From Candidatus Hydrothermota bacterium (GTDB lineage Bacteria; Hydrothermota; Hydrothermia; UBA1063), in the NCBI GenBank assembly GCA_003644895.1, contig QNDO01000011.1, positions 1 to 16,177 on the forward strand: 16,177 nucleotides of DNA. Reading direction: 5' to 3'. Under the pieces are notes generated by a model. That model saw nothing but the letters and a program-made list of their open reading frames with translations, searched no databases and was not told the DNA's origin. Position numbers and translations under genes: made by a program. How positions within the stretch are numbered: position 1 is the first letter of the stretch; every line of letters begins with the position of its first letter. Below, piece after piece: positions 7,793 to 14,201 of the stretch.

Positions 7793-7822
7793 CGTAGATC
7801 GTGCAGCGTTACGCTGTACGAT
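7793..7822. repeat. Heptad-repeat hairpin between convergent genes
   Basis: ATCGTGCAGCGT (7798-7809) and ACGCTGTACGAT (7811-7822) form a 12-bp imperfect inverted repeat, with one G-T wobble and a 1-base centre. In register it reads as heptads CGTAGAT, CGTGCAG, CGTTACG, CTGTACG, the same unit family as at 1-436. It begins 9 bases after the stop of the PP-loop gene and contains the stop codon of the opposing gene. It may end transcription from both sides, but no T-run is present. Confidence 0.65.
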
Positions 7823-8342
7823 ATCTTAACTCTGCCAGGAGTTTGGTTCTTACACTGTTAAAAAAATCAAGAGCAACTGGAGTTCTATAGTCAGGATATG
7901 TCCATTGGAGTGGCACAAAGCCTTCCTTTTTTCTGTAAATTAAGGTAACTTCACCATAAATTCCTTTCCCGAGATAAATTCTGTGGGAATAATTTTTTGT
8001 GGTAACCAATACGAGGTTTGTCAGCGAAACATAACCAGGATCGATGTTTATAGTTCTTTTACCTTCCCTACTGTATTTATGTTCTATCTCATTTGATATA
8101 AGTTTGAGATCCACTATAGATTCCGGGTCTATTGTTCCTCTAAAGGATACCCATAATCTTTTTAACCCGCTTCCCATTTCTTTTGAGTAATATTGTGAAA
8201 ACTCATCAAATTCGAGTATAGGTGATAAGTCTTCAATTTCTCCCAGTGGCTTAAGAATGGTGTTAAGGGAATTTACATGCTCTTCCCTGGTGATTATGCC
8301 TGTAAATAATTTGACTTTTTCTGGAATTGAAGGTTTTCCCAT
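7809..8342 (-). CDS. DUF4416 family protein, function unknown
   Basis: The 177-aa soluble protein matches what I know of the DUF4416 family. It opens with MGKPSIPEKVKLFTGII and has YYSKEMGSGLKRLWVSF (51-67), NIDPGY (99-104), KNYSHRIYLGKGIYGEVTL (116-134) and WTYPDYR (147-153). The dense run of conserved Lys, His, Tyr and Asp suggests an enzyme or nucleic-acid/nucleotide binder, but no function is established to my knowledge. No signal peptide or membrane span is seen. There is no Shine-Dalgarno before the ATG; the -10 box ends 7 bases upstream, implying a leaderless mRNA. Its last codons and stop lie within the heptad hairpin. Confidence 0.85.
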   Translation of the reverse strand: MGKPSIPEKVKLFTGIITREEHVNSLNTILKPLGEIEDLSPILEFDEFSQYYSKEMGSGLKRLWVSFRGTIDPESIVDLKLISNEIEHKYSREGKRTINIDPGYVSLTNLVLVTTKNYSHRIYLGKGIYGEVTLIYRKKEGFVPLQWTYPDYRTPVALDFFNSVRTKLLAELRYRTA

Positions 8343-8349
8343 AAATTAA

Positions 8350-8401
8350 ATTATATAATTCTTTCTATTCATTTGCAACGCCTCCCTTCGGGTGGTATAA
8401 T
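8350..8401. promoter_or_regulatory. Mirror-image divergent promoters sharing one -35
   Basis: TTGCAA at 8373-8378 is its own reverse complement. On the plus strand TATAAT lies at 8396-8401 after exactly 17 bp. On the minus strand TATAAT (8355 down to 8350) also lies after exactly 17 bp. The predicted starts are 8408, which is the A of the ribD ATG, and about 8343, one base before the DUF4416 ATG. The plus-side spacer contains an imperfect inverted repeat CCTCCC-TTCG-GGTGG (8381-8395). The two promoters could not be occupied by polymerase at once. Confidence 0.8.
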
Positions 8402-8407
8402 TAAGCC

Positions 8408-9487
8408 ATGACCGAAGATGAGAAATATATGAAAATTGCCCTTGACCTTGCCAAGTTTGGATGTGGTTTCACATCACCAAATCCATGTGTTGGTGCTGTT
8501 ATAGTTAAAAACGGTAGGATTGTTGGTGTGGGCTACCACAAGAAAAAAGGAGAAAAACACGCTGAAGTACGGGCCATTGAGGATGCGGGAGAATATGTAA
8601 AAGGCTCCACCATGTATGTTACCCTTGAACCGCACTCATTTTATGGAACACAACCTCCGTGCACCGAGGCAATTATCAAGGCTGGAATAAAAAGGGTGGT
8701 GATCGCAACACTTGACCCCAATCCCAACGTTAATGGGAAAGGAGTTGAAATATTGAAGAAGGCTGGAGTGGAAGTTGAAGTTGGGATTCTCCGGGAAGAA
8801 GCTGAATTTATAAACAGGTTTTTCATCCATTATATGAAAACAGGGAGACCCTATGTTATCCTTAAGCTCGCCCAGACACTGGACGGCTTTATTGCAGATA
8901 GGACAGGGAATTCTCGCTGGATCTCCGGTGAAGAATCAAGAAAGGAAGTTCACAGGATTAGAGGGGAGGTGGATGCCATCATGATAGGTAGAGGCACTCT
9001 TGTGAAGGATGATCCTGAACTTTTACCCAGAGAAGTCTTTGCTCCCAGGAGGCCCGTGAGAATTATAGTTTCAGGCAACGGAAATATAGATTTTAAAAGA
9101 AAGATTTTCGGGACAGAAGGGAAAAAGATTATCGCTGTCGGCAAAGGTCACAAACTCGATGTCCCTCCTGCTATTCAAAAGGATGTAGAGGTAATTGAGG
9201 TTGAGAGAAAAAATGAGGGTATCAACCTGGAATATTTGATGGAAGAACTTGGCAAAAAAGGGATTCAGTCTGTTCTCTGTGAGGGTGGAGGGAAACTGGC
9301 AGGCTCTCTTTTTATAGAGAATCTCGTGAATGAACTTTTAATTTTCTATGCACCTTTTATGTTAGGAGATGGTAAAAAAGCATTCGAGGGATTCTCATCT
9401 TTGCTCCGAGAAAGACAAGATCGTTTCACTTTACATTCCTCCACCAGACTCGGGAATGACATAATGGTGAGATACTTGAGAAAATGA
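8408..9487 (+). CDS. ribD: Riboflavin biosynthesis deaminase/reductase RibD
   Basis: RibD catalyses the pyrimidine deamination and side-chain reduction after GTP cyclohydrolase II. The 359-aa protein has the deaminase domain (about 1-145) with HAE at 51-53 (zinc His51 and catalytic Glu53) and Cys85 in PPCT. The reductase domain (about 148-359) starts RPYVILKLAQTLDG and contains SRWISG and MIGRGTLVKDDPEL. Position 76, the first zinc cysteine in the usual LEPCSH motif, is His here (LEPHSFYGTQPPC), so the site may be His/His/Cys. No other riboflavin gene is nearby. No Shine-Dalgarno precedes the ATG, consistent with a leaderless start. The stop overlaps the next gene as ATGA. Confidence 0.93.
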   Translation: MTEDEKYMKIALDLAKFGCGFTSPNPCVGAVIVKNGRIVGVGYHKKKGEKHAEVRAIEDAGEYVKGSTMYVTLEPHSFYGTQPPCTEAIIKAGIKRVVIATLDPNPNVNGKGVEILKKAGVEVEVGILREEAEFINRFFIHYMKTGRPYVILKLAQTLDGFIADRTGNSRWISGEESRKEVHRIRGEVDAIMIGRGTLVKDDPELLPREVFAPRRPVRIIVSGNGNIDFKRKIFGTEGKKIIAVGKGHKLDVPPAIQKDVEVIEVERKNEGINLEYLMEELGKKGIQSVLCEGGGKLAGSLFIENLVNELLIFYAPFMLGDGKKAFEGFSSLLRERQDRFTLHSSTRLGNDIMVRYLRK

Positions 9488-10047
9488 CAGAAAGTATAAT
9501 AGAATTTTTCAGAAGCCTTGGTATAAATGGAAAACTTCTTATCCCTGTGATTGCAGCAATGCCTGTTGTAGAATTGAGGGGAGCAATTCCGTTCGCTGTC
9601 TGGGTTATGAAGTACGGTGTTCTGGAATCACTCATGCTTTCTCTTGTGGGTAACTGGCTTATTACTGTTCCTCTTGTATTCTTCTTCGATTTTCTGGCAG
9701 GGAGATTAAAAAAATATGAATTTGGAGAAAAATTACTGGAAAAATTATATGAAAGAGGGAGAAAAAGAGGAGAACTTGTAAGGGTATACAAGTCTCTTGG
9801 TCTCTTTTTATTTGTGGCCATACCCTTACCAGGAACAGGGGCATGGACAGGAGCACTCATGGCATTTTTGTTTAATATAAGAAAAAGATATTCATTTTTA
9901 TCCATTCTTGCTGGAGTTACGGTAGCCGGGATAATAGTTTCACTTTTCGTTTCACTGGGGCCTCTTTATGGCACAATTACGGGAATCGTATTTATTGCAG
10001 GGGCATCCAGGCTACTTCTTATAATGCTTAGAAAAGTGTCCAGATAG
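9484..10047 (+). CDS. COG2426-type 'small multidrug export' membrane protein
   Basis: The 187-aa integral membrane protein has the two motifs I associate with this family: ELRGAIP (30-36) and PLPGTGAWTGA (114-124), each next to hydrophobic stretches. Membrane segments are likely at about 18-28 with a re-entrant ELRGAIP loop, 48-72, 104-130 and 139-182. A basic cytoplasmic-type loop (74-100) separates the halves. The family name implies drug export, but this has little experimental support that I know of; the duplicated Pro/Gly motifs suggest a transporter. It is coupled to ribD by an ATGA overlap, although I see no functional link. Confidence 0.8.
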   Translation: MTESIIEFFRSLGINGKLLIPVIAAMPVVELRGAIPFAVWVMKYGVLESLMLSLVGNWLITVPLVFFFDFLAGRLKKYEFGEKLLEKLYERGRKRGELVRVYKSLGLFLFVAIPLPGTGAWTGALMAFLFNIRKRYSFLSILAGVTVAGIIVSLFVSLGPLYGTITGIVFIAGASRLLLIMLRKVSR

Positions 10048-10060
10048 AATATTGTTGTAA

Positions 10061-10089
10061 TTGACAGATTATCAAGGAGTGTTTAAAAT
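10061..10089 (+). promoter_or_regulatory. Strong sigma-70-type promoter
   Basis: A consensus TTGACA (10061-10066) and TAAAAT (10084-10089) are separated by 17 bp. The start would be near 10096, giving a leader of about 18 bases with AAGGAGGTGA at 10101-10110 before the ATG at 10114. It probably drives the run of coupled genes up to at least 14175. Confidence 0.75.
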
Positions 10090-10113
10090 TTCTCTATAAA
10101 AAGGAGGTGAAGT

Positions 10114-11280
10114 ATGCTGGTTAAACTCCATTTTAACTGGAAAGATGTGCCCAGAGCCTTGCGCTTTGGATTTAGTCTTAAAAAAATATGGGTACAATTC
10201 CTTGGCCTACTTTTAGGCACAATAGGATATTCCATATTTGCTTATCTGGCACTTCTTGTCTCAGGTTTATCTTTTAAGGAGATATGGAACTTCTGGAAAT
10301 TTGTACCAGTGCCCGTGGGAGAGCCCATGAATGTGGGGGGTATAATACTCTTTATCCTTGGTATTATTTTCTTTATTGTGCTCAATTTCTTCTTCGGTGT
10401 TGCAGTTTCAAAGATTACATACGAACAGCTGAAAGGAGACGATTTCTATGAGGTGAAGGAGGCCCTGAAATTTGCCTTCAAAAAGGGTAAGGCAGTGATA
10501 ATAGCCCCTATTTCTCTCATTATTCTTGCTGTGTTTATAATAGTTGGTGGCATCATTGTGGGGCTCTTGGGTAAAATACCCTGGTTTGGTGAGCTGGTAA
10601 TTCTGCTCTCCAGCATACCTGCCTTCTTTGCATCCCTGTTTTTAATTTATATATTCTTTGCTTTTATATTGTCTCTTTTTATATCTGCTGCAGTGGTTGC
10701 AACCACAGAGTCCGATACCTTTGATACTCTTTTCGAGGTATTTTCCACGCTAAATGATGAGAATTGGAGATTTATTGGCTATGAAGCTCTTCTGGGAGTT
10801 GTGAATTTTATAGGGACTTCTGTATTTATTTGGGCCATTGGAAGAGCCATCTGGATAATGCACAGAATATGGGCAGCTTCCTGGCTCATGGGAGATAAAT
10901 ATGTTGCAGTGGAGAAGGGTGCCCTGTACTATATGACCTATTCCCCCCTCTTTTACAAAATAGAAGGATGGCTTGATTTTCTTAAAGTGGGCGGAATATT
11001 ATCCCCTGTGAATGTACTTCCTCAGATGTCCATACCACAGCACATACTGGCATTTGTGCTGGGGATTCTATTATATTTTGTTGTTTTCATAGCTATTGCT
11101 TTTCCTCTGGTAGTGTTCTGGGTGGGGAATACACTTGCCTATATAGTGCTAGTTAAAAAGAAGGATGATATAGATCTCTTGGCCCAGGAAGAAAAAGAAG
11201 AAGCCGCCGAATCACTGATTAAAGAGCAAGAAGAAAAGTCCAAGGAAGAGGAAAAGGGAGAGAAGGAAGAAGAAGGTTGA
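10114..11280 (+). CDS. Polytopic membrane protein with charged C-terminal tail, unknown
   Basis: I do not recognise this 388-aa protein. Hydrophobic segments lie at about 27-53, 74-99, 127-153, 158-197, 223-245 and 308-347, so six to eight spans. Between the second and third is an amphipathic, charged stretch (103-124, with a KEALKFAFKKG core) of the kind seen in uncharacterised multi-span proteins. The final 40 residues (349-388) are almost entirely Glu and Lys and are probably a cytoplasmic disordered or coiled tail. A near-consensus Shine-Dalgarno sets the start. It ends in a TTGA overlap with the PilM-like gene, so it may be a membrane partner of the pilus/secretion-like trio downstream. 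Confidence 0.8.
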   Translation: MLVKLHFNWKDVPRALRFGFSLKKIWVQFLGLLLGTIGYSIFAYLALLVSGLSFKEIWNFWKFVPVPVGEPMNVGGIILFILGIIFFIVLNFFFGVAVSKITYEQLKGDDFYEVKEALKFAFKKGKAVIIAPISLIILAVFIIVGGIIVGLLGKIPWFGELVILLSSIPAFFASLFLIYIFFAFILSLFISAAVVATTESDTFDTLFEVFSTLNDENWRFIGYEALLGVVNFIGTSVFIWAIGRAIWIMHRIWAASWLMGDKYVAVEKGALYYMTYSPLFYKIEGWLDFLKVGGILSPVNVLPQMSIPQHILAFVLGILLYFVVFIAIAFPLVVFWVGNTLAYIVLVKKKDDIDLLAQEEKEEAAESLIKEQEEKSKEEEKGEKEEEG

Positions 11281-11990
11281 TTGGCATAGAATTCGACGAA
11301 GAAAAATTTATTCTTGTTAGAATAAAAGGTAAGAGCATTGTAGAGTTTGCAGAAGAGGAGATGGATTTTCTGGAACGCTATCGGAAGTATAAGATCAAGG
11401 CAGTCTTCAGTGGGAAAAAAATCACAGGTAAGCTATACTCAGGGAGGGCAAAGAAAAGGGACTTTATGGAAAATTTTGGTGATAATTTTTACATTCTCAA
11501 AAGGAATTTCAAAAAAGATAAAAAGATTTACACATTCTTGGCAGGTGTTCCATTAACTATACTTTCCATTGCTGAAGCTCTGCTTCCAGAAAAAACTGTA
11601 AGACTTGACTTCCCCTCTTTTGTTTTATACGATATTCTATATCACCTGGATCTGCTGGAAAAAGTGGAAGAAGTACTGGCATTGCATAAAACCGATAACA
11701 TTGTACATTACCTCATTGTTAATGATGGTCTTCCTGTCTACGCATCCTCTTTTCCTGTAGAGCCTGATCCCGAAGAAAAATTAACAGAGTTTTTTAAGAT
11801 ATTTTTTGAAGAGGGAGCACCTCCTATATATCTCACAGGTGATTTTGATGCCTCAGAGATAGCACTTCTCAAAGACCTTGCCATGGATGGAGTTGTAGAG
11901 ACACTTGATCTCACAAAGATCTTCGACGTGAGAGTGCCTGCACCTCAAAAACCACAACGATATAGTTTAGCAATAGGAGTAACTCTCTGA
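11277..11990 (+). CDS. PilM/GspL-like actin-fold protein (tentative)
   Basis: This 237-aa soluble protein uses a TTG start that overlaps the previous stop. It begins with a beta-hairpin, IGIEFDEEKFILVRIKGK (2-19), like the first strands of actin-fold PilM. It has an internal VHYLIVNDGLPVYASSFP segment (143-160) like the second phosphate loop and a PPIYLTGDFDASEI segment (182-195) resembling the PilM LTGG region. It ends RYSLAIGVTL, recalling PilM C-termini. It is shorter than PilM (about 350 aa), and the glycine-rich nucleotide loops are degenerate, so ATP binding is doubtful. The following GspC/PilP-like and AMIN-N0 genes support the call. Without them I would leave it as hypothetical. Confidence 0.5.
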   Translation: MIGIEFDEEKFILVRIKGKSIVEFAEEEMDFLERYRKYKIKAVFSGKKITGKLYSGRAKKRDFMENFGDNFYILKRNFKKDKKIYTFLAGVPLTILSIAEALLPEKTVRLDFPSFVLYDILYHLDLLEKVEEVLALHKTDNIVHYLIVNDGLPVYASSFPVEPDPEEKLTEFFKIFFEEGAPPIYLTGDFDASEIALLKDLAMDGVVETLDLTKIFDVRVPAPQKPQRYSLAIGVTL

Positions 11991-12325
11991 TGCTAAGATT
12001 GAATTTTAAAAGAAAAAAAAGAAAGAGTACTGTTCCTGTATTTGTGCTTATTGTCCTTGTCTTGGGACTTGTGGTTACCTTATATTACCAATATGGTGAT
12101 ATTTTAAAAACAAAGATAATACCCGAGGAAGAGGTTAAAATGTACTTTCTACGAGGTATTTTAATTCATGGAGAGGAGAAATACGCCATATTCCTGGATA
12201 ACAGAGGTAGAAGATATATGGTTAAGGAAGGAACAGAGACCTGTGATTTCAGAGTCAATAAAATAGACAGTGCGGGAGTAACTCTTGTGAATAAAAATGG
12301 GAAAGGAGTAACTATAAAATGGTGA
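11990..12325 (+). CDS. Single-span GspC/PilP-like protein (tentative)
   Basis: The 111-aa protein has a very basic N-terminus (1-13, KRKKRK), one membrane span (about 14-34) and a periplasmic domain of about 60 residues. That domain follows the pattern of the homology region of GspC/PilP: FLRGILIHGEEKYAIFLDN (53-71), a VKEG turn, then a hydrophobic strand pair with VNKNGKGVTIKW at the end. In type II secretion and type IV pili this domain links the inner-membrane platform to the secretin N0 domain, and here an N0-like protein follows directly. The start overlaps the upstream stop (TGATG) with GGAG upstream. It could also be an unrelated small membrane protein; the similarity is from motif pattern only. 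Confidence 0.5.
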   Translation: MLRLNFKRKKRKSTVPVFVLIVLVLGLVVTLYYQYGDILKTKIIPEEEVKMYFLRGILIHGEEKYAIFLDNRGRRYMVKEGTETCDFRVNKIDSAGVTLVNKNGKGVTIKW

Positions 12326-12909
12326 TAAACCTGTTACTGGGATTGCTACTGGTGCTTCCTATTGATATTAGAGTACACGTGGATAAGGTGAAGGTGACTG
12401 TACCTGTGGGTGATATGAAGTATGATGTTACAGATTTTGAAAACGGCAGGAAGGTGATAATAGATATTTATGGATATCCCGGGATTAAAACAGGATTCTG
12501 GAATGTGAAGGACGATGGTATTGAAAAGGTCGAGATTAAAAGATTCAGAACGGAAAAAATCACCAGAGTTATTGTAACCACTTCAGGTCCTGTAAAAGTT
12601 TTGCAGAGAACAAGAGAAGACGCAAACTTGATTGTACTTCTTGCTATTGACACAATGGATAAAGCTCAACCTCCCAGGTATATTATAAGAAAAATCCCGG
12701 AAAAGAGGGTTTACAATCTACCTGCAAAGAGAGACTCTATATGGTTTAAATTCCATGACATAACAACAAAGGATCTCCTTGATTTTTTATCCTTCGTTAC
12801 GGGAAAGGAATTTAGAACGAAGGAACGGTTAAATAAAGTCCACTCGTTTCAGGGGAAAGTTGAGAACTTTGATGAGATAATCAAGCGAGTGCAAAATGAG
12901 CCACAATAG
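12319..12909 (+). CDS. Exported AMIN plus secretin-N0 domain protein without secretin barrel
   Basis: The 196-aa protein starts with a short hydrophobic leader (1-14) that is probably a signal peptide or lipid-facing anchor. Residues about 25-112 look like an AMIN domain, as in the N-terminus of PilQ (GRKVIIDIYG, followed by IEKVEIKRFRTEKITRVIV). After a proline-containing linker, residues about 138-192 fit the secretin N0/STN fold: IWFKFHDITTKDLLDFLSF, a TGKEF turn, and a final amphipathic helix. A full PilQ would continue with N1 and the outer-membrane barrel, but this frame stops. It overlaps the upstream gene by 7 bases and rsmI by 14, so the end is not an obvious recent break. Confidence 0.6.
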   Translation: MVINLLLGLLLVLPIDIRVHVDKVKVTVPVGDMKYDVTDFENGRKVIIDIYGYPGIKTGFWNVKDDGIEKVEIKRFRTEKITRVIVTTSGPVKVLQRTREDANLIVLLAIDTMDKAQPPRYIIRKIPEKRVYNLPAKRDSIWFKFHDITTKDLLDFLSFVTGKEFRTKERLNKVHSFQGKVENFDEIIKRVQNEPQ

Positions 12910-13582
12910 AGGAGTGCTTTATGTAGTTGCAACTCCTATTGGGAATATGAAGGATATAACGTTGAGGGCATTAGAAGTTCTGAAGGAGAGTAATTTTATA
13001 CTTTGTGAAGACACAAGGAAAACAATGAAAATTATGAGCCATTATAATATTTCAGGTCCGAAGCTCCTCTCCTATAATGAGCATAACGAGAATAAAAGAA
13101 TTCCAGAAGTTGTAAAATTACTGAGAGAAGGGAATACAATATCTCTTGTATGCAATGCAGGAACTCCCACTATTCAGGATCCGGGGTACAGACTCATTAA
13201 AGTTTTGAAAGAAGAGGGATTTAAGGTACTCCCAGTGCCAGGTCCTTCTGCTTTAATTGCTGCACTTTCTGTATCTGGTTTACCCACAAATAGGTTTATC
13301 TTTTATGGATTTTTACCTAGAAAGAAAGGTAAAAGAGAATCCCTATATAGAGAGTGGATAGAAGAAGAAATGACGGTAATATTTTATGAATCCCCAAAAA
13401 GGATTAAGAAGATATTTAAAGAGATTAAGTCTTATAGAGAATTTGAAAATCGCAGGGTTTTCATAGCCAGAGAGATGACCAAAAAGTTTGAGTCTTACGC
13501 CTATTTGCTGATAAAGGATGTGGATGTTGAGGATTTGCCCGAGAAGGGGGAATATGTCGTAATTCTGGAGGGGAAAAAGTGA
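12896..13582 (+). CDS. rsmI: 16S rRNA C1402 2'-O-methyltransferase RsmI
   Basis: RsmI uses S-adenosylmethionine to methylate the ribose of C1402 in the decoding centre of 16S rRNA. The tetrapyrrole-methylase fold is shown by LYVVATPIGN (8-17), DITLRALEVL, CEDTRKT (37-43), AGTPTIQDPGY (88-98) and VPGPSAL (114-120), and the late FYESPKRI motif. At 228 aa it lacks the C-terminal extension of E. coli RsmI (286 aa). Residue 87 is Asn where the usual motif is SDAGTP. The ATG lies within the end of the AMIN-N0 gene with no strong Shine-Dalgarno, so it probably depends on coupled translation. Its stop overlaps the next GTG start. Confidence 0.93.
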   Translation: MSHNRGVLYVVATPIGNMKDITLRALEVLKESNFILCEDTRKTMKIMSHYNISGPKLLSYNEHNENKRIPEVVKLLREGNTISLVCNAGTPTIQDPGYRLIKVLKEEGFKVLPVPGPSALIAALSVSGLPTNRFIFYGFLPRKKGKRESLYREWIEEEMTVIFYESPKRIKKIFKEIKSYREFENRRVFIAREMTKKFESYAYLLIKDVDVEDLPEKGEYVVILEGKK

Positions 13583-14175
13583 AAGAGGAATGGAAGGTCA
13601 GAGGAAGGAGATTCATATCACCGGTGGTCTCTGTTCTGGTAAAATATAAAGTTCACCCTAATATTCTTACAGTGGCAGGACTCTGGATTACAGTATGTGC
13701 CAGTATCCTGTATGCAGAGGGGGCATTCAGATGGGGAGCTCTTGTAATGTTATTTGGAGGATTATTTGATGCTATAGATGGGGAAGTGGCCCGAAGGTCA
13801 GGGAGAGTTTCTGTATTTGGTGCATTTCTGGATTCCACTCTAGATAGATTTTCTGATTTTTTCATTTTTGGAGGATTGATTTACTATTACAGGAATAATC
13901 TTATCTTTTTTATAGCTCTCTATGTGGCGGTTATTTTCACGTTAATGATAAGTTACATAAGAGCCAGGGCAGAAGGCCTGGGCTATTCTCCCCGCTCGGG
14001 CCCCATGGATAGAACAGGTAGATATTTTTTCATAGTTATAACTACTTTCCTTGGTCCAGAAATATTCAGATGGTTTATTTTCGTATTTATTATTCTGGTT
14101 TTCATAACCGTTTTAAGGAGATGGAAGGAGCTTTATAATTATTTTAAAATTAATAACAAAAAACAAATTTCTTAG
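13579..14175 (+). CDS. CDP-alcohol phosphatidyltransferase, probable phosphatidylinositol-phosphate synthase
   Basis: The 198-aa membrane enzyme carries the complete family signature DX2DGX2ARX8GX3DX3D: Asp64, Asp67-Gly68, Ala71-Arg72, Gly81, Asp85 and Asp89. About six spans are expected. The segment SYIRARAEGLG (125-135), followed by MDRTGRY (143-149), resembles the inositol-phosphate-binding part of mycobacterial PgsA1. With inositol-3-phosphate synthase 26 bases downstream, the best inference is CDP-diacylglycerol plus inositol phosphate giving phosphatidylinositol phosphate. Phosphatidylglycerol-phosphate synthase or a di-inositol-phosphate synthase are alternatives. The GTG start overlaps the rsmI stop (GTGA). 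Confidence 0.85.
   Translation: MKEEWKVRGRRFISPVVSVLVKYKVHPNILTVAGLWITVCASILYAEGAFRWGALVMLFGGLFDAIDGEVARRSGRVSVFGAFLDSTLDRFSDFFIFGGLIYYYRNNLIFFIALYVAVIFTLMISYIRARAEGLGYSPRSGPMDRTGRYFFIVITTFLGPEIFRWFIFVFIILVFITVLRRWKELYNYFKINNKKQIS
14111..14139 (+). promoter_or_regulatory. Weak candidate internal promoter for ino1
   Basis: A perfect TATAAT (14134-14139) lies 17 bp after TTTTAA (14111-14116), which matches the -35 consensus at only three positions. It is inside the 3' end of the preceding gene and would give a leader of about 56 bases. In such AT-rich sequence it may be chance. Confidence 0.25.
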
Positions 14176-14201
14176 TAACGAAAATAAAAAGGAGGTTTCG
14201 T

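Noticed and set aside
12319..12909. Calling the AMIN-N0 gene a pseudogene of pilQ
   Set aside because: It has an intact frame, a leader, a ribosome site and tight overlaps on both sides, with no remnant barrel frame downstream.
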